DNA of 13,044 nt from Rubrobacter sp. Lineage in GTDB: Bacteria; Actinomycetota; Rubrobacteria; Rubrobacterales; Rubrobacteraceae. Location: contig JACDFX010000011.1 of assembly GCA_013815575.1 (NCBI GenBank), positions 1 through 13,044 on the forward strand. Direction: 5' to 3'. The stretch's first letter is position 1, and each line of letters starts with the position of its first letter. The position numbers and the translations under genes are program-made. The notes under the pieces are model-generated. The model saw only the letters and a program-made list of their open reading frames with translations. It had not been told where the DNA came from and ran no database searches. Below, in pieces: positions 1-6,675 of the stretch.

Positions 1-52
1 GGGCGCGTTCGTGGGTCTCCCGGTCGGACGGGAGGCCGCGTGGGCTGGCTGA
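1..52 (+). CDS. Possible 3' end of the upstream ABC transporter gene (partial)
   Basis: The reading frame starting at base 2 is open from the window edge to a TGA at 50-52 and would end in the residues REAAWAG. It overlaps the GTG start of the permease by 13 bases. ATPase-then-permease order with overlapping ends is normal for Mn/Zn/Fe ABC importers, so this is probably the tail of the ATP-binding subunit. Only 16 residues are visible and no motif can be recognised. The other plus-strand frames are also open at the edge, so the assignment rests on context alone. Confidence 0.3.
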   Translation, partial: GAFVGLPVGREAAWAG

Positions 53-870
53 CGGAACCGCTGCAGTTTACGTTCATGCAGACCGGGCTTCTGGCCGCGG
101 TTCTGGTGGGTGTGACGTGCGCCGTGCTCGGGGTCTACGTGGTGTTGCGGAGCATGGCGTTTATCGGGGATGCGTTGGCGCATACGATCCTACCGGGGCT
201 CGTGGCGGCGTACCTTCTCGGCCTGAACCTGCTCGGGGGTGCGGTGGTCGCCGGGGTCGCAACGGCGCTCGGCATAGGCTGGCTCTCCAGGCGTGGGACG
301 CTGCGTGAAGACACGGCCATCGGCGTAACCTTCACCGGCATGTTCGCCCTCGGCATCCTGCTCATGAGCACGGCGAACTCCTTCCGCGACTTCTCCGACA
401 TGCTCTTCGGCAACGTGCTCGGCATCGTTCCAAGGGACCTCGTGTTCATCTCTACGCTGGCCCTACTCGTCCTCGCCTTCCTCTTCCTGTTCCACAAGGA
501 GCTGGAGTTGACCTCCTTCGACCCCGTACACGCGCAGGCGATGGGGCTCGGGGCTGACAAGGTGCGCTACGGGCTACTCGTGCTGCTCTCCCTGACCGTC
601 GTCGCCGGCATCCAGGCCGTTGGCGTCGTCCTGATCAGCGCCCTCCTTATCACCCCGGCCGCCGCTGCCTCCCTCGTAACCAACAGCCTCCCCCGGATGA
701 TGGCGATCTCCGCCGCCGTGGCCGCCTTTTCGGGTGTGGCAGGCCTCTACGCCTCCTACTTCTTCGACGTCGCCTCGGGCGCCGCCATCGTGCTCGCCTG
801 CACCACCTGCTTCGGCGTCGCCTACCTCGTGAGAGTATTGCAAAGAGGTGTGGGAAAGCCCGCCGGATAA
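40..870 (+). CDS. Metal (Mn/Zn/Fe-type) ABC transporter permease, ABC-3 family
   Basis: Inner-membrane channel subunit of a high-affinity divalent metal importer of the ZnuB/MntB/TroC family. It works with a cytoplasmic ATPase and an extracellular metal-binding lipoprotein. The 276 residues are almost entirely hydrophobic, with about seven to nine membrane segments (for example near 14-36, 55-80, 92-112, 131-151, 176-208, 215-238 and 243-266). Family signatures are visible: GDALAHTILPGL at 43-54, FDPVHAQAMGL at 160-170 (the cytoplasmic loop expected to touch the ATPase), and QAVGVVLISALLITPAAAA at 192-210. Length is normal for the family. The GTG start is chosen because GGAGG lies four bases upstream (31-35) and the N-terminus matches the family; a later ATG at 76 would cut into the first helix. 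The metal (Mn, Zn or Fe) cannot be told from the permease alone. It is convergent with the marR-like gene. Confidence 0.93.
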   Translation: MGWLTEPLQFTFMQTGLLAAVLVGVTCAVLGVYVVLRSMAFIGDALAHTILPGLVAAYLLGLNLLGGAVVAGVATALGIGWLSRRGTLREDTAIGVTFTGMFALGILLMSTANSFRDFSDMLFGNVLGIVPRDLVFISTLALLVLAFLFLFHKELELTSFDPVHAQAMGLGADKVRYGLLVLLSLTVVAGIQAVGVVLISALLITPAAAASLVTNSLPRMMAISAAVAAFSGVAGLYASYFFDVASGAAIVLACTTCFGVAYLVRVLQRGVGKPAG

Positions 871-1034
871 CCTCCCAAGGCTACGAGCTCGCCACCAGCA
901 TCGCGCTGACCTAGGGGTCCCCACTTCCACCTGCACGTCATTCTGAGGTCGGGGGCATCGGCACCCAACTGGGGGATCCGTTGCTTCAACATCGGTACTC
1001 TTGCGACTCTCCCACGGCCTGTTCCAAGCCGCAG
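871..1034. other. Convergent intergenic spacer, no clear terminator
   Basis: This 164-base spacer separates the end of the metal permease (plus strand) from the end of the MarR-type gene (minus strand). A bidirectional terminator would be expected here. Only weak inverted repeats are visible, such as GACC-TAGG-GGTC at about 909-920 and an imperfect GGG/CCC stem near 952-966. Neither is followed by a run of T on either strand. Nothing else was recognised. Confidence 0.4.
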
Positions 1035-1580
1035 CTAGTCGTCGGCGCCGAGCTTGTTCAGTAGGTCGCTGAGCTGCTGTTGCTCGCTGACGGTGAGCGT
1101 GGACAGCGGCGTGGTCGCGACGAGACAGTTCAGTAGCCGCTTCCGGAAGGCTCGGCCGGCGTCCGTGAGCGCGAGTACCCGTGCCCGGCCGTCGCTGGGG
1201 TGGGGTTGGCGTTCCACGAGGCCGGCTCGCTGACGTTTGTCACCGATAAGGGTGACGTTGGACGGATCACAACCGATCCTTCGCGCCAACTCGCGCATTG
1301 GGACCGGCGGCTGGCTAGAATCGAGCGTCCAGAGTACCCCGGCCATGGATTCGGTGAGGTCGAAGTCCTCCAACACGCACCGTAATCTGGCGCTGGTCAG
1401 GGTCGAGAACTCGAATACCTGTCTGAGTAGCGCTAGCGAAGGCTCGAGGCGCTTGGGCTGACGTGTCGACGCGTTTGGGGACACGCGCTCGTACTCGGCA
1501 TCGACGAGACTCCGAAGAGGCCGAGAGGCAAGCAGGTCCGGGCCAGGAGAGTCTACCGTAGCCCGGCTCGCCCTAGCCAC
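1035..1580 (-). CDS. MarR-family transcriptional regulator
   Basis: Winged helix-turn-helix DNA-binding regulator, expected to act as a dimer and often to respond to small phenolic or oxidising ligands. The C-terminal two thirds fit the MarR fold: a helical dimer region at about 45-90, the recognition helix-turn-helix at 93-116 (MRELARRIGCDPSNVTLI), and the wing at 120-140 ending in the typical RARVLALTDAGRAF. At 181 residues it is longer than the usual 140-150, with a disordered N-terminal extension. The GTG start at 1580 has tandem Shine-Dalgarno-like sequences at 1590-1596 and 1583-1588. The nearer one sits only two bases away, so an in-frame GTG at 1484, giving a 149-residue protein of family length, is a real alternative. 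The gene begins six bases after the methyltransferase stop, and the two are probably cotranscribed. Target and ligand are unknown; the adjacent methyltransferase operon is the natural guess. Confidence 0.87.
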   Translation of the reverse strand: MARASRATVDSPGPDLLASRPLRSLVDAEYERVSPNASTRQPKRLEPSLALLRQVFEFSTLTSARLRCVLEDFDLTESMAGVLWTLDSSQPPVPMRELARRIGCDPSNVTLIGDKRQRAGLVERQPHPSDGRARVLALTDAGRAFRKRLLNCLVATTPLSTLTVSEQQQLSDLLNKLGADD

Positions 1581-1582
1581 AC

Positions 1583-1596
1583 CCTCCTACACCTCC
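1583..1596 (-). promoter_or_regulatory. Tandem ribosome-binding sequences before the MarR-type gene
   Basis: Read on the minus strand, GGAGGTG (1590-1596) and AGGAGG (1583-1588) lie in the last codons and across the stop codon of the methyltransferase gene. They are about 11 and 2 bases before the GTG at 1580. Neither spacing is ideal, which is why the start of this gene stays uncertain. The overlap with the upstream stop suggests translational coupling. Confidence 0.45.
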
Positions 1597-2261
1597 ACGA
1601 CCCTGGCTATGGCGAGGCCGTCTATGCGGTCCCGGATCAGGGGCAGTATCAAGGCCGAGAGACGCGGGTCCTTCGCCAATTTCTCGTTGAACTCGCGCAT
1701 CGCGCGGGACGAATGGTCGTCCGGATCTATGACGCTTCCCCCGCGGATGGCGTTGTCGCCGAGGATGAGGGTGCCGGGTCGGGAGAGGCGCAGGGACCAG
1801 TCCAGGTACTCCGGGTAGCCCTCCTTGTCCGCGTCTATAAAGACTAGATCGAAGGGGCCCTCCCCATTCTCAATGATCCCGGCGAGCGCGTCGCGGGCGT
1901 CGCCCACCCGGATCTCCACTTTATTCGAGAGGCCGGCCCGCTCGACGTTTCGGCGGGCGACTTCGGCGTGGCATACGTCGAGCTCCAGGGAGATCAGGGC
2001 GCCGTCCTCCGGCAGGGCGCGGGCGAAGTGGATGGCGCTGTAACCCCCGAGCGTCCCGATCTCCAGCACCCGCCGCGCCCCAGAGATCTCGACGAGCATC
2101 TGAAGGAGCTTCCCCTCGCTCGCGGAGACGTTTATGGACGGCAGCCCGGCCCGCTCGGACTCCCGCAGGGCTGCTGTGAGCGCCTCGTCCGGCGGCGCGT
2201 AGAGGCCTGCCACGTAGGCGTCTATCTCCTTCAAGAGCGTGCACGTCCTGTCCCCGTCCAT
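1587..2261 (-). CDS. SAM-dependent O-methyltransferase (COMT/CCoAOMT-like, family 3)
   Basis: Small-molecule O-methyltransferase with a Rossmann fold, related to catechol and caffeoyl-CoA O-methyltransferases, which usually methylate vicinal hydroxyls using a bound divalent cation. The 224-residue length is typical. Visible motifs are the SAM-binding VLEIGTLGGYS at 65-75, an acidic residue ending strand 2 (E93), GDA at 120-122, FIDADKEGY at 141-149 and GDN at 168-170. In the family, D143, D169 and N170 correspond to the metal-binding positions. The ATG start follows GGAGGT, which lies in the last codons of truA; only two bases separate the truA stop from this ATG, so the two are surely in one transcript. 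A MarR-type regulator follows. The substrate is unknown; these enzymes act on diverse catechol-like compounds. Confidence 0.9.
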   Translation of the reverse strand: MDGDRTCTLLKEIDAYVAGLYAPPDEALTAALRESERAGLPSINVSASEGKLLQMLVEISGARRVLEIGTLGGYSAIHFARALPEDGALISLELDVCHAEVARRNVERAGLSNKVEIRVGDARDALAGIIENGEGPFDLVFIDADKEGYPEYLDWSLRLSRPGTLILGDNAIRGGSVIDPDDHSSRAMREFNEKLAKDPRLSALILPLIRDRIDGLAIARVVEV

Positions 2262-2263
2262 CT

Positions 2264-3013
2264 CTACCTCCAGAGGTCCTCGTCGTACCCGACGCTTACC
2301 AGGGTCAGCCCCCGGGACGGCGCGGCGGGCCCCGCATCCTGGCGTCGCCCGCCGGAGAGCAACGCCTCGAAGTCGCCCATCTCCCGCTTCCCCCGGGCGA
2401 CCTCTTGCATGGTGCCCACCAGCGACCTGACCATACCGTACAGGAAGGAATCGGCGCTGATGCGGTACAGGAGGAGATCCCCCTCCCGGGTCCAGCGCGA
2501 CTCCGCTATGACCCGCCCGAACCGGACGTGGTAGCCCTTGGACGGGGTGAAGGCGCTGAAGTCGTGGGCGCCACGGACCATCTCCCCCGTCTCCGCCAGG
2601 AGGCCGAAGTCCATCTTGCGTGGCTCGTAGGCCGCCCGCAGGCGCCTTAGGGGGGACCGGACTTCGTCGTTCACCACCCGGTACTCGTAGCCCCTACTCC
2701 TCGCGTCCCGCCTGGCGTCGAAGGCCTCCGGAACGGCGACGCAGCGCCTGAGCGCCACGTCCTCCGGCAGCACCGCGGTCGCCTTGTAGGCAATACGTGA
2801 CGGGGGTAGATCCGTCTCCGCTTCAAAGGAGACGACCTGCCCGCCCGCGTGTACACCCGCGTCGGTGCGGCCGGCGACGCCGAGCTTCACGGGCCGGCGC
2901 AGCACCGTCCAGAGGGCCTCGGAGAGCACCCCCTCCACCGTCCGCTTGTCGGGCTGGGCGGCCCATCCGGCGAAGCGGGCTCCATCGTACTCGACGAGGC
3001 CGGCGAGCTTCAA
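2264..3013 (-). CDS. truA: tRNA pseudouridine(38-40) synthase TruA
   Basis: Converts uridines 38, 39 and 40 in the anticodon arm of many tRNAs to pseudouridine. The 249-residue length is typical. The N-terminal LVEYDG and FAGWAAQP segments, the catalytic motif GRTDAGVHA with the nucleophilic Asp at residue 51, DFSAF near 152, and SFLYGMVR in the C-terminal half are all family hallmarks. The start is TTG at 3011-3013, overlapping the ecfT stop as TTGA. No other start lies close enough to keep the conserved first strand, so the non-ATG start is well supported. It follows ecfA1-ecfA2-ecfT, a widely conserved neighbourhood. The usual next genes in many bacteria, rplM and rpsI, are not present here; an O-methyltransferase gene follows instead. 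Confidence 0.96.
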   Translation of the reverse strand: MKLAGLVEYDGARFAGWAAQPDKRTVEGVLSEALWTVLRRPVKLGVAGRTDAGVHAGGQVVSFEAETDLPPSRIAYKATAVLPEDVALRRCVAVPEAFDARRDARSRGYEYRVVNDEVRSPLRRLRAAYEPRKMDFGLLAETGEMVRGAHDFSAFTPSKGYHVRFGRVIAESRWTREGDLLLYRISADSFLYGMVRSLVGTMQEVARGKREMGDFEALLSGGRRQDAGPAAPSRGLTLVSVGYDEDLWR

Positions 3014-3801
3014 AGCAGCACCGCGGCTAGGACCACGAGCACCGTCAGGACAAGCGCCAGGGCGTCGCGGGTGCGGAAACGCAGCTCGCGGTAGCGGACG
3101 CGGCCCTGGCCGCCGCGGTAGCCACGGCTCTCCATCGCCTCGGCCAGCTCATCGGCGCGGCGGAAAGCCCCGATTGTCAGGGGGACCAGGATCGGAACGA
3201 GGGCCCGGGCGCGGGCGAGCAGGCCGCCGCTCGTAAAGTCCGCGCCGCGGGCGGCCTGGGCGCGCGAGATCTTCTGCGCCTCCTCGCCGAGCGTCGGGAT
3301 GAAGCGCAGGGCAATGGTCATCATCATCGCGACCTCGTGGGCCGGGAAGCGGAGCCTCTTGAGCGGTGAGAGGAGGTCCTCTATGCCGTCGGCAAGCGCG
3401 ACCGGCGCCGTCGTCGCCGTCAAAAGGCCCGCGGTCGTCACCAGGATCAGGAGCCGCGCCGAGAGCAACAGGCCCATCTCGAGCCCCCCCTCATGCACCT
3501 CCACGAACCCCCACCTGAAGAGCGTGGGCCCCTCCCGCAGAAAAAAGACTTGAAAGAAAAAGGTGAGCGCCACGATAAACGCGACCGGTCGTAGAAGACC
3601 GAGAAACACCCGAAGCGGCACCCGGCTCACCGCGACGAGCAGCGCAGCGGCCGTCCCCGCGACAGCGAAACCGGCCGCCGAGTCCACGAAGAACAGCCCG
3701 ACCACCAGAAGGGCCGTCGCCACCACCTTCGCCCGCGGGTCGAGCTCGTGCAGCGGCGACCCAACCGGGTAGAACTGCCCCACGCCCCGAACGGCCGTCA
3801 T
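3010..3801 (-). CDS. ecfT: Energy-coupling factor transporter transmembrane protein EcfT
   Basis: Membrane scaffold of an ECF-type vitamin/metal importer. It couples the EcfA ATPase pair to exchangeable substrate-binding S proteins. The 263-residue protein has an N-terminal SPLHELDPRAK motif (15-25), hydrophobic segments at about 25-60, 72-88, 107-130, 155-172, 200-212 and 247-263, and two cytoplasmic coupling motifs. The first is AQAARGAD with ARG at 184-186. The second is AMESRGYRG with SRG at 225-227, where the family consensus is Ala-Arg-Gly. The ATG overlaps the ecfA2 stop as ATGA, and its own stop overlaps truA as TTGA. No S component is encoded in the window, which fits a shared group II module serving S proteins encoded elsewhere. 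Confidence 0.95.
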   Translation of the reverse strand: MTAVRGVGQFYPVGSPLHELDPRAKVVATALLVVGLFFVDSAAGFAVAGTAAALLVAVSRVPLRVFLGLLRPVAFIVALTFFFQVFFLREGPTLFRWGFVEVHEGGLEMGLLLSARLLILVTTAGLLTATTAPVALADGIEDLLSPLKRLRFPAHEVAMMMTIALRFIPTLGEEAQKISRAQAARGADFTSGGLLARARALVPILVPLTIGAFRRADELAEAMESRGYRGGQGRVRYRELRFRTRDALALVLTVLVVLAAVLL

Positions 3802-4622
3802 CCCGTGCCCCCCATCGCACTTCGGAGGGCCGCGAGCGTCTCCCCGTAACGCACCGGCCTCCCGAGGCCGGGGAGTCGTCTCTCCCCCACCGCGGCGGCC
3901 ACGCGCACGGTCGTCGGCGCGGGCGAAGTGTCAGCGTAGAAGACATCGGCAGGCGTTCCGATAGCCCTTACCGCTCCCCCTCCGAGCACGCAGACCCGGT
4001 CGGCGACCTCGGCCACCTCGTCGAGGTCGTGGGAGACGATGACTACCGTCACGCCGGAGGCCTTGAGGCGAACGACGAGGCCGATGAGGTCTCCCCGCGC
4101 GGTGGGGTCCAGGCCGGCGGTCGGCTCGTCGAGCACGAGAACCTCGGGGCCCATCGCGAGCACCCCGGCTATGGCGACCCGCCGCCGCTCGCCACCGGAG
4201 AGCGCGAAGGGCGAGCGCCCTGCCAGATGCCCGGCGTCGAGCAGCCCCAGTGCCTCCCGGACGCGCTCCCGCACCTCCCCTTCGTCCAGGCCGAGCCTCC
4301 GCGGCGCGAAGGCCACGTCCTCTTCTACCGTGGGGGCGAAGAGGCCCTGCTCGGGCGTCTGGAAGACCAGCCCGACACGACGCCGGAGCGCCGTCCGGTC
4401 CATCGAGAGGGCGTCCGCGCCGTCCACGAGGACCTGTCCGCTCGTAGGGAGGAGAAGCAGGTTCAGGTGCTGAACGAGGGTGCTCTTGCCCGAGCCCGTA
4501 CCCCCGATCACGCCGAGCACCTCTCCCGGCTCGACCGTCAAGGAGACGCCCCCGAGCGCCTCGACCGCGAAGGGCGTCCCCGGCGAGTAGACGTGCCGCA
4601 CGTCCCGAAGCTCTATCTTCAC
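3798..4622 (-). CDS. ecfA2: Energy-coupling factor transporter ATPase EcfA2
   Basis: Second of the two ATPases that power the ECF importer; it forms a heterodimer with EcfA1 on the cytoplasmic face of EcfT. All ABC ATPase elements are intact in the 274 residues: Walker A GGTGSGKST at 40-48, Q-loop glutamine at 88 (FQTPEQGLF), signature LSGGE at 141-145, Walker B VLVLDE with catalytic Glu at 166, D-loop AGLDP, and switch His at 198. The EcfA-specific C-terminal extension after about 225 is present. The start is GTG at 4620-4622, overlapping the ecfA1 stop as GTGA. No ATG lies nearby and the conserved IELRDV strand begins at once. It is named A2 by position relative to rplQ and ecfA1, following the Bacillus order. 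Confidence 0.94.
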   Translation of the reverse strand: MKIELRDVRHVYSPGTPFAVEALGGVSLTVEPGEVLGVIGGTGSGKSTLVQHLNLLLLPTSGQVLVDGADALSMDRTALRRRVGLVFQTPEQGLFAPTVEEDVAFAPRRLGLDEGEVRERVREALGLLDAGHLAGRSPFALSGGERRRVAIAGVLAMGPEVLVLDEPTAGLDPTARGDLIGLVVRLKASGVTVVIVSHDLDEVAEVADRVCVLGGGAVRAIGTPADVFYADTSPAPTTVRVAAAVGERRLPGLGRPVRYGETLAALRSAMGGTG

Positions 4623-5449
4623 CGCGCCTCCACACCGGAGTTGTCCCGGCTCCGCCTCTCTACGGCGGCGGCCAACTCCTCCGGCGTCCTGCAGAACGGT
4701 AGCCCCAAGTCCGACGCCAGCCGCGGGACCGTCGGCAGCACGAGGCGGTTCTCCCGCAAGAGGTCGGCGTCGGAGAACAACGCTTCAGGCGCGGCGGCGG
4801 CCACTAGCCTGCCGCCGTTCAAGACCAGCACCCGGTCGGCGTCGAAGAGCTCTTCGAGGTGGTGCGTTACGTGCAGCACGGTCCTCGAACCCCGGAGCTC
4901 GCGGACCCTGCCGAGCACCTCGCCCCGGCCCGCGGGGTCGAGCATCGCGGTCGGCTCGTCCAGGAGCAGGATCTCCGGCCCGACCGCCAGAAGCCCCGCG
5001 AGCGCGACCCGCTGCTTCTCGCCACCGGAGAGCGTGTGCGGCTCGCGCCGCTCGTACCCGGTCAGCCCCACGGACCTGATAGCTTCCCTTACCCTCTCAC
5101 GCATCTCCACCCGCTCCACGCCGAGGTTCTCGAGCCCGAAGGCGACGTCGTCCTCGACGAAAGGGGCCACCAGGCCGTTGTCCGGGTTCTGGAAGAGCAC
5201 GCCGGCCCTGCGTCGTACCTCAAACGGCTCGGCCGCGGGGTCGAACCCCGCGACGCGCACGTGACCGGAGTCAGCAACGAGCAGGCCGTTCAGGAGGCGC
5301 ACCAGGGTGGACTTACCGCCGCCGTTGGGGCCGACGACGCCGACGTACTCCCCGGCCCGGACCTCAAGAGTAATGCCCGAGAGCGCCGGGGCCGCGCCCG
5401 GATAAGAGTAGGTTAGGTGCTCGCAGGAGATGGAGGCAGGATCAGCCAA
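4619..5449 (-). CDS. ecfA1: Energy-coupling factor transporter ATPase EcfA1
   Basis: First ATPase of the ECF importer. The 276-residue protein has Walker A GPNGGGKST at 40-48, Q-loop glutamine at 87 (FQNPDNGLV), signature LSGGE at 140-144, Walker B LLLDE with catalytic Glu at 165, and switch His at 196 (VTHHLEE). Both EcfA paralogues therefore appear able to hydrolyse ATP. The start is TTG at 5447-5449, eight bases inside the end of the oxidoreductase gene. No good Shine-Dalgarno precedes it, so initiation probably depends on ribosomes finishing the upstream gene. No ATG or GTG occurs before the first conserved strand (SCEHLTYSYPG). It pairs with the next gene, with which it shares a GTGA overlap. 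Confidence 0.94.
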   Translation of the reverse strand: MADPASISCEHLTYSYPGAAPALSGITLEVRAGEYVGVVGPNGGGKSTLVRLLNGLLVADSGHVRVAGFDPAAEPFEVRRRAGVLFQNPDNGLVAPFVEDDVAFGLENLGVERVEMRERVREAIRSVGLTGYERREPHTLSGGEKQRVALAGLLAVGPEILLLDEPTAMLDPAGRGEVLGRVRELRGSRTVLHVTHHLEELFDADRVLVLNGGRLVAAAAPEALFSDADLLRENRLVLPTVPRLASDLGLPFCRTPEELAAAVERRSRDNSGVEAR

Positions 5450-6278
5450 CGTCCGGAGGACCGAGCCTGACGCGTTCGCGCGCCTCCTCCAGCGACATGC
5501 CCGAAGGCGAAAGGTTTTCGTCCCACCACGTCGTCCCGGCCTCCGCGAACTTCTCCACCATCCGTCTGGCCTCGTCCGGGCTCAACCCGCGCGTGGAGCC
5601 GGTTACCCTGATGTCGAAGGGCTCGTCGTTTACGCGTTGTTCGGAGGCGCGTTCGGTCATCTCCTGGACTTGCTCCGGTGTAAGCGGGGCACCGGCGGCC
5701 CCCACGGGAGCGTACCCGTCCCAGCGCAGGGCGCGGTGGAACGGCCCCTTCCGGGGCCACGTGCCGGCGACCCAGACGGGGATGCGCGGACGCTGAATTG
5801 GCGGGGGGGTTAGGCGGGCGTCCGGTATCTCATAGTGTTCACCCACGTGGGAGAACGGTTCCCCGCTCCACATCTTCGTAAGGATGTTCAGCCCCTCGTC
5901 TAGCATCGCGGCCCGACGCCTCGCGTCGGTCTCTTCCCCGAAGAACCCGAACTCGCGTTCACGGCCACCGATACCGACCCCAAGTGTCAGGCGCCCGCCG
6001 GAGAGGCGGTCCAGGGTCACGGCCTCGTGGGCCACCTTCCAGGGCCGGCGCCTGGGCAGCGGGGTGACCATCGGCCCGATCCTGATGCTGTTGGTCTCGA
6101 CCGCGATAGCGGAGAGCGAGATCCAGGGGTCAGCGTAGTGGGTCGCGCCCTCCCAGGCGATGTGGTCCCAGACAAAGAAACCGTCCCAGCCGGACTCCTC
6201 GGCCTCGTGGGCGAGCCCCGCCAGGAGCCGCGCGTCCCCGTACTCGCCAAAGTTGGGTACGTTGAGCGCGAACCGCAT
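5442..6278 (-). CDS. LLM-class flavin/F420-dependent oxidoreductase
   Basis: Luciferase-like monooxygenase superfamily TIM-barrel enzyme that uses reduced FMN or the deazaflavin F420. The 278 residues show the family features WDGFFVWDHI at 31-40 (first strand after the N-terminal helix), SIRIGPMVTPLPRRRPW near 64-80, LSGGRLTLGVGIG at 92-104, and a RPRIPVWVAGT-type strand near 165-175, followed by RWDGYAP. Length is normal to slightly short. The ATG start has GGAGGG about four bases upstream. The gene begins 31 bases after rplQ and ends inside the ecfA1 start, so it is cotranscribed with both. This position between rplQ and ecfA1 is unusual: the two are often adjacent. Cofactor (FMN or F420) and substrate cannot be decided from sequence reading. 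Confidence 0.9.
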   Translation of the reverse strand: MRFALNVPNFGEYGDARLLAGLAHEAEESGWDGFFVWDHIAWEGATHYADPWISLSAIAVETNSIRIGPMVTPLPRRRPWKVAHEAVTLDRLSGGRLTLGVGIGGREREFGFFGEETDARRRAAMLDEGLNILTKMWSGEPFSHVGEHYEIPDARLTPPPIQRPRIPVWVAGTWPRKGPFHRALRWDGYAPVGAAGAPLTPEQVQEMTERASEQRVNDEPFDIRVTGSTRGLSPDEARRMVEKFAEAGTTWWDENLSPSGMSLEEARERVRLGPPDVG

Positions 6279-6309
6279 GCGGCCCTCCCCCTGAACTACA
6301 GAATGCCGA

Positions 6310-6675
6310 TCACTCAGCTCTGAAGTTGACGAGCTCCAGATAGACGTTCTCGGCGCCGTCCCCGAGGCGCGGACCGAGCCGCAGGATACGGGTGTAGCCC
6401 GAGGTGCGGCCGTCCAGGTCGGGGGCGACGTCCTCGAAGAGCCGGCGGACGACGGTCTTGTCCTTGAGGACCTTGACCGCCTGACGCCGGGCGTGAAGGT
6501 CGTCCTTTTTGGCGGTGTTTATAAGCTTGTCCACCACGCCGCGCAGCTCCTTGGCCTTGGGGGCGGTGGTCTTTATGCGGCCGTGGGTGATGACCTGGCC
6601 GGCCATCGTGCCGAGCATGGCCTTGCGGTGCTGGTGCTCGCGCCCCAACTTGCGGCCCCTCCTAGCGTGCCTCAT
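6310..6675 (-). CDS. rplQ: 50S ribosomal protein L17
   Basis: Protein of the large ribosomal subunit, near the exit tunnel. The 121-residue length matches bacterial L17. The N-terminal RRGRKLGREHQHRKAML is the family signature, followed by GQVITHGRIKTTAPKAKELR and the C-terminal GYTRILRLGPRLGDGAENVYLELV. The ATG lies 14 bases inside the rpoA coding end, preceded by GAGGGG at close spacing, so translation is coupled to rpoA. In the classical alpha operon L17 is the last gene; here a further string of genes follows with only a 31-base gap to the oxidoreductase and no visible terminator. Confidence 0.97.
   Translation of the reverse strand: MRHARRGRKLGREHQHRKAMLGTMAGQVITHGRIKTTAPKAKELRGVVDKLINTAKKDDLHARRQAVKVLKDKTVVRRLFEDVAPDLDGRTSGYTRILRLGPRLGDGAENVYLELVNFRAE

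Noticed and set aside
871..1034. Possible bidirectional terminator between the convergent genes.
   Set aside because: Only four- to five-pair imperfect stems were found and no T-run follows on either strand, so it is not called as a terminator.
2839..3236. Overlapping plus-strand open frames across truA and ecfT, Arg/Pro/Gly-rich.
   Set aside because: They are antisense to conserved genes, with no ribosome-binding site and no recognisable domain.
4029..5264. A 411-codon open frame on the plus strand, antisense to ecfA1 and ecfA2.
   Set aside because: It is the mirror of two well-supported ATPase genes in GC-rich DNA, where stop codons are rare on the opposite strand. The translation is Arg/Ser/Pro-rich with no recognisable domain.
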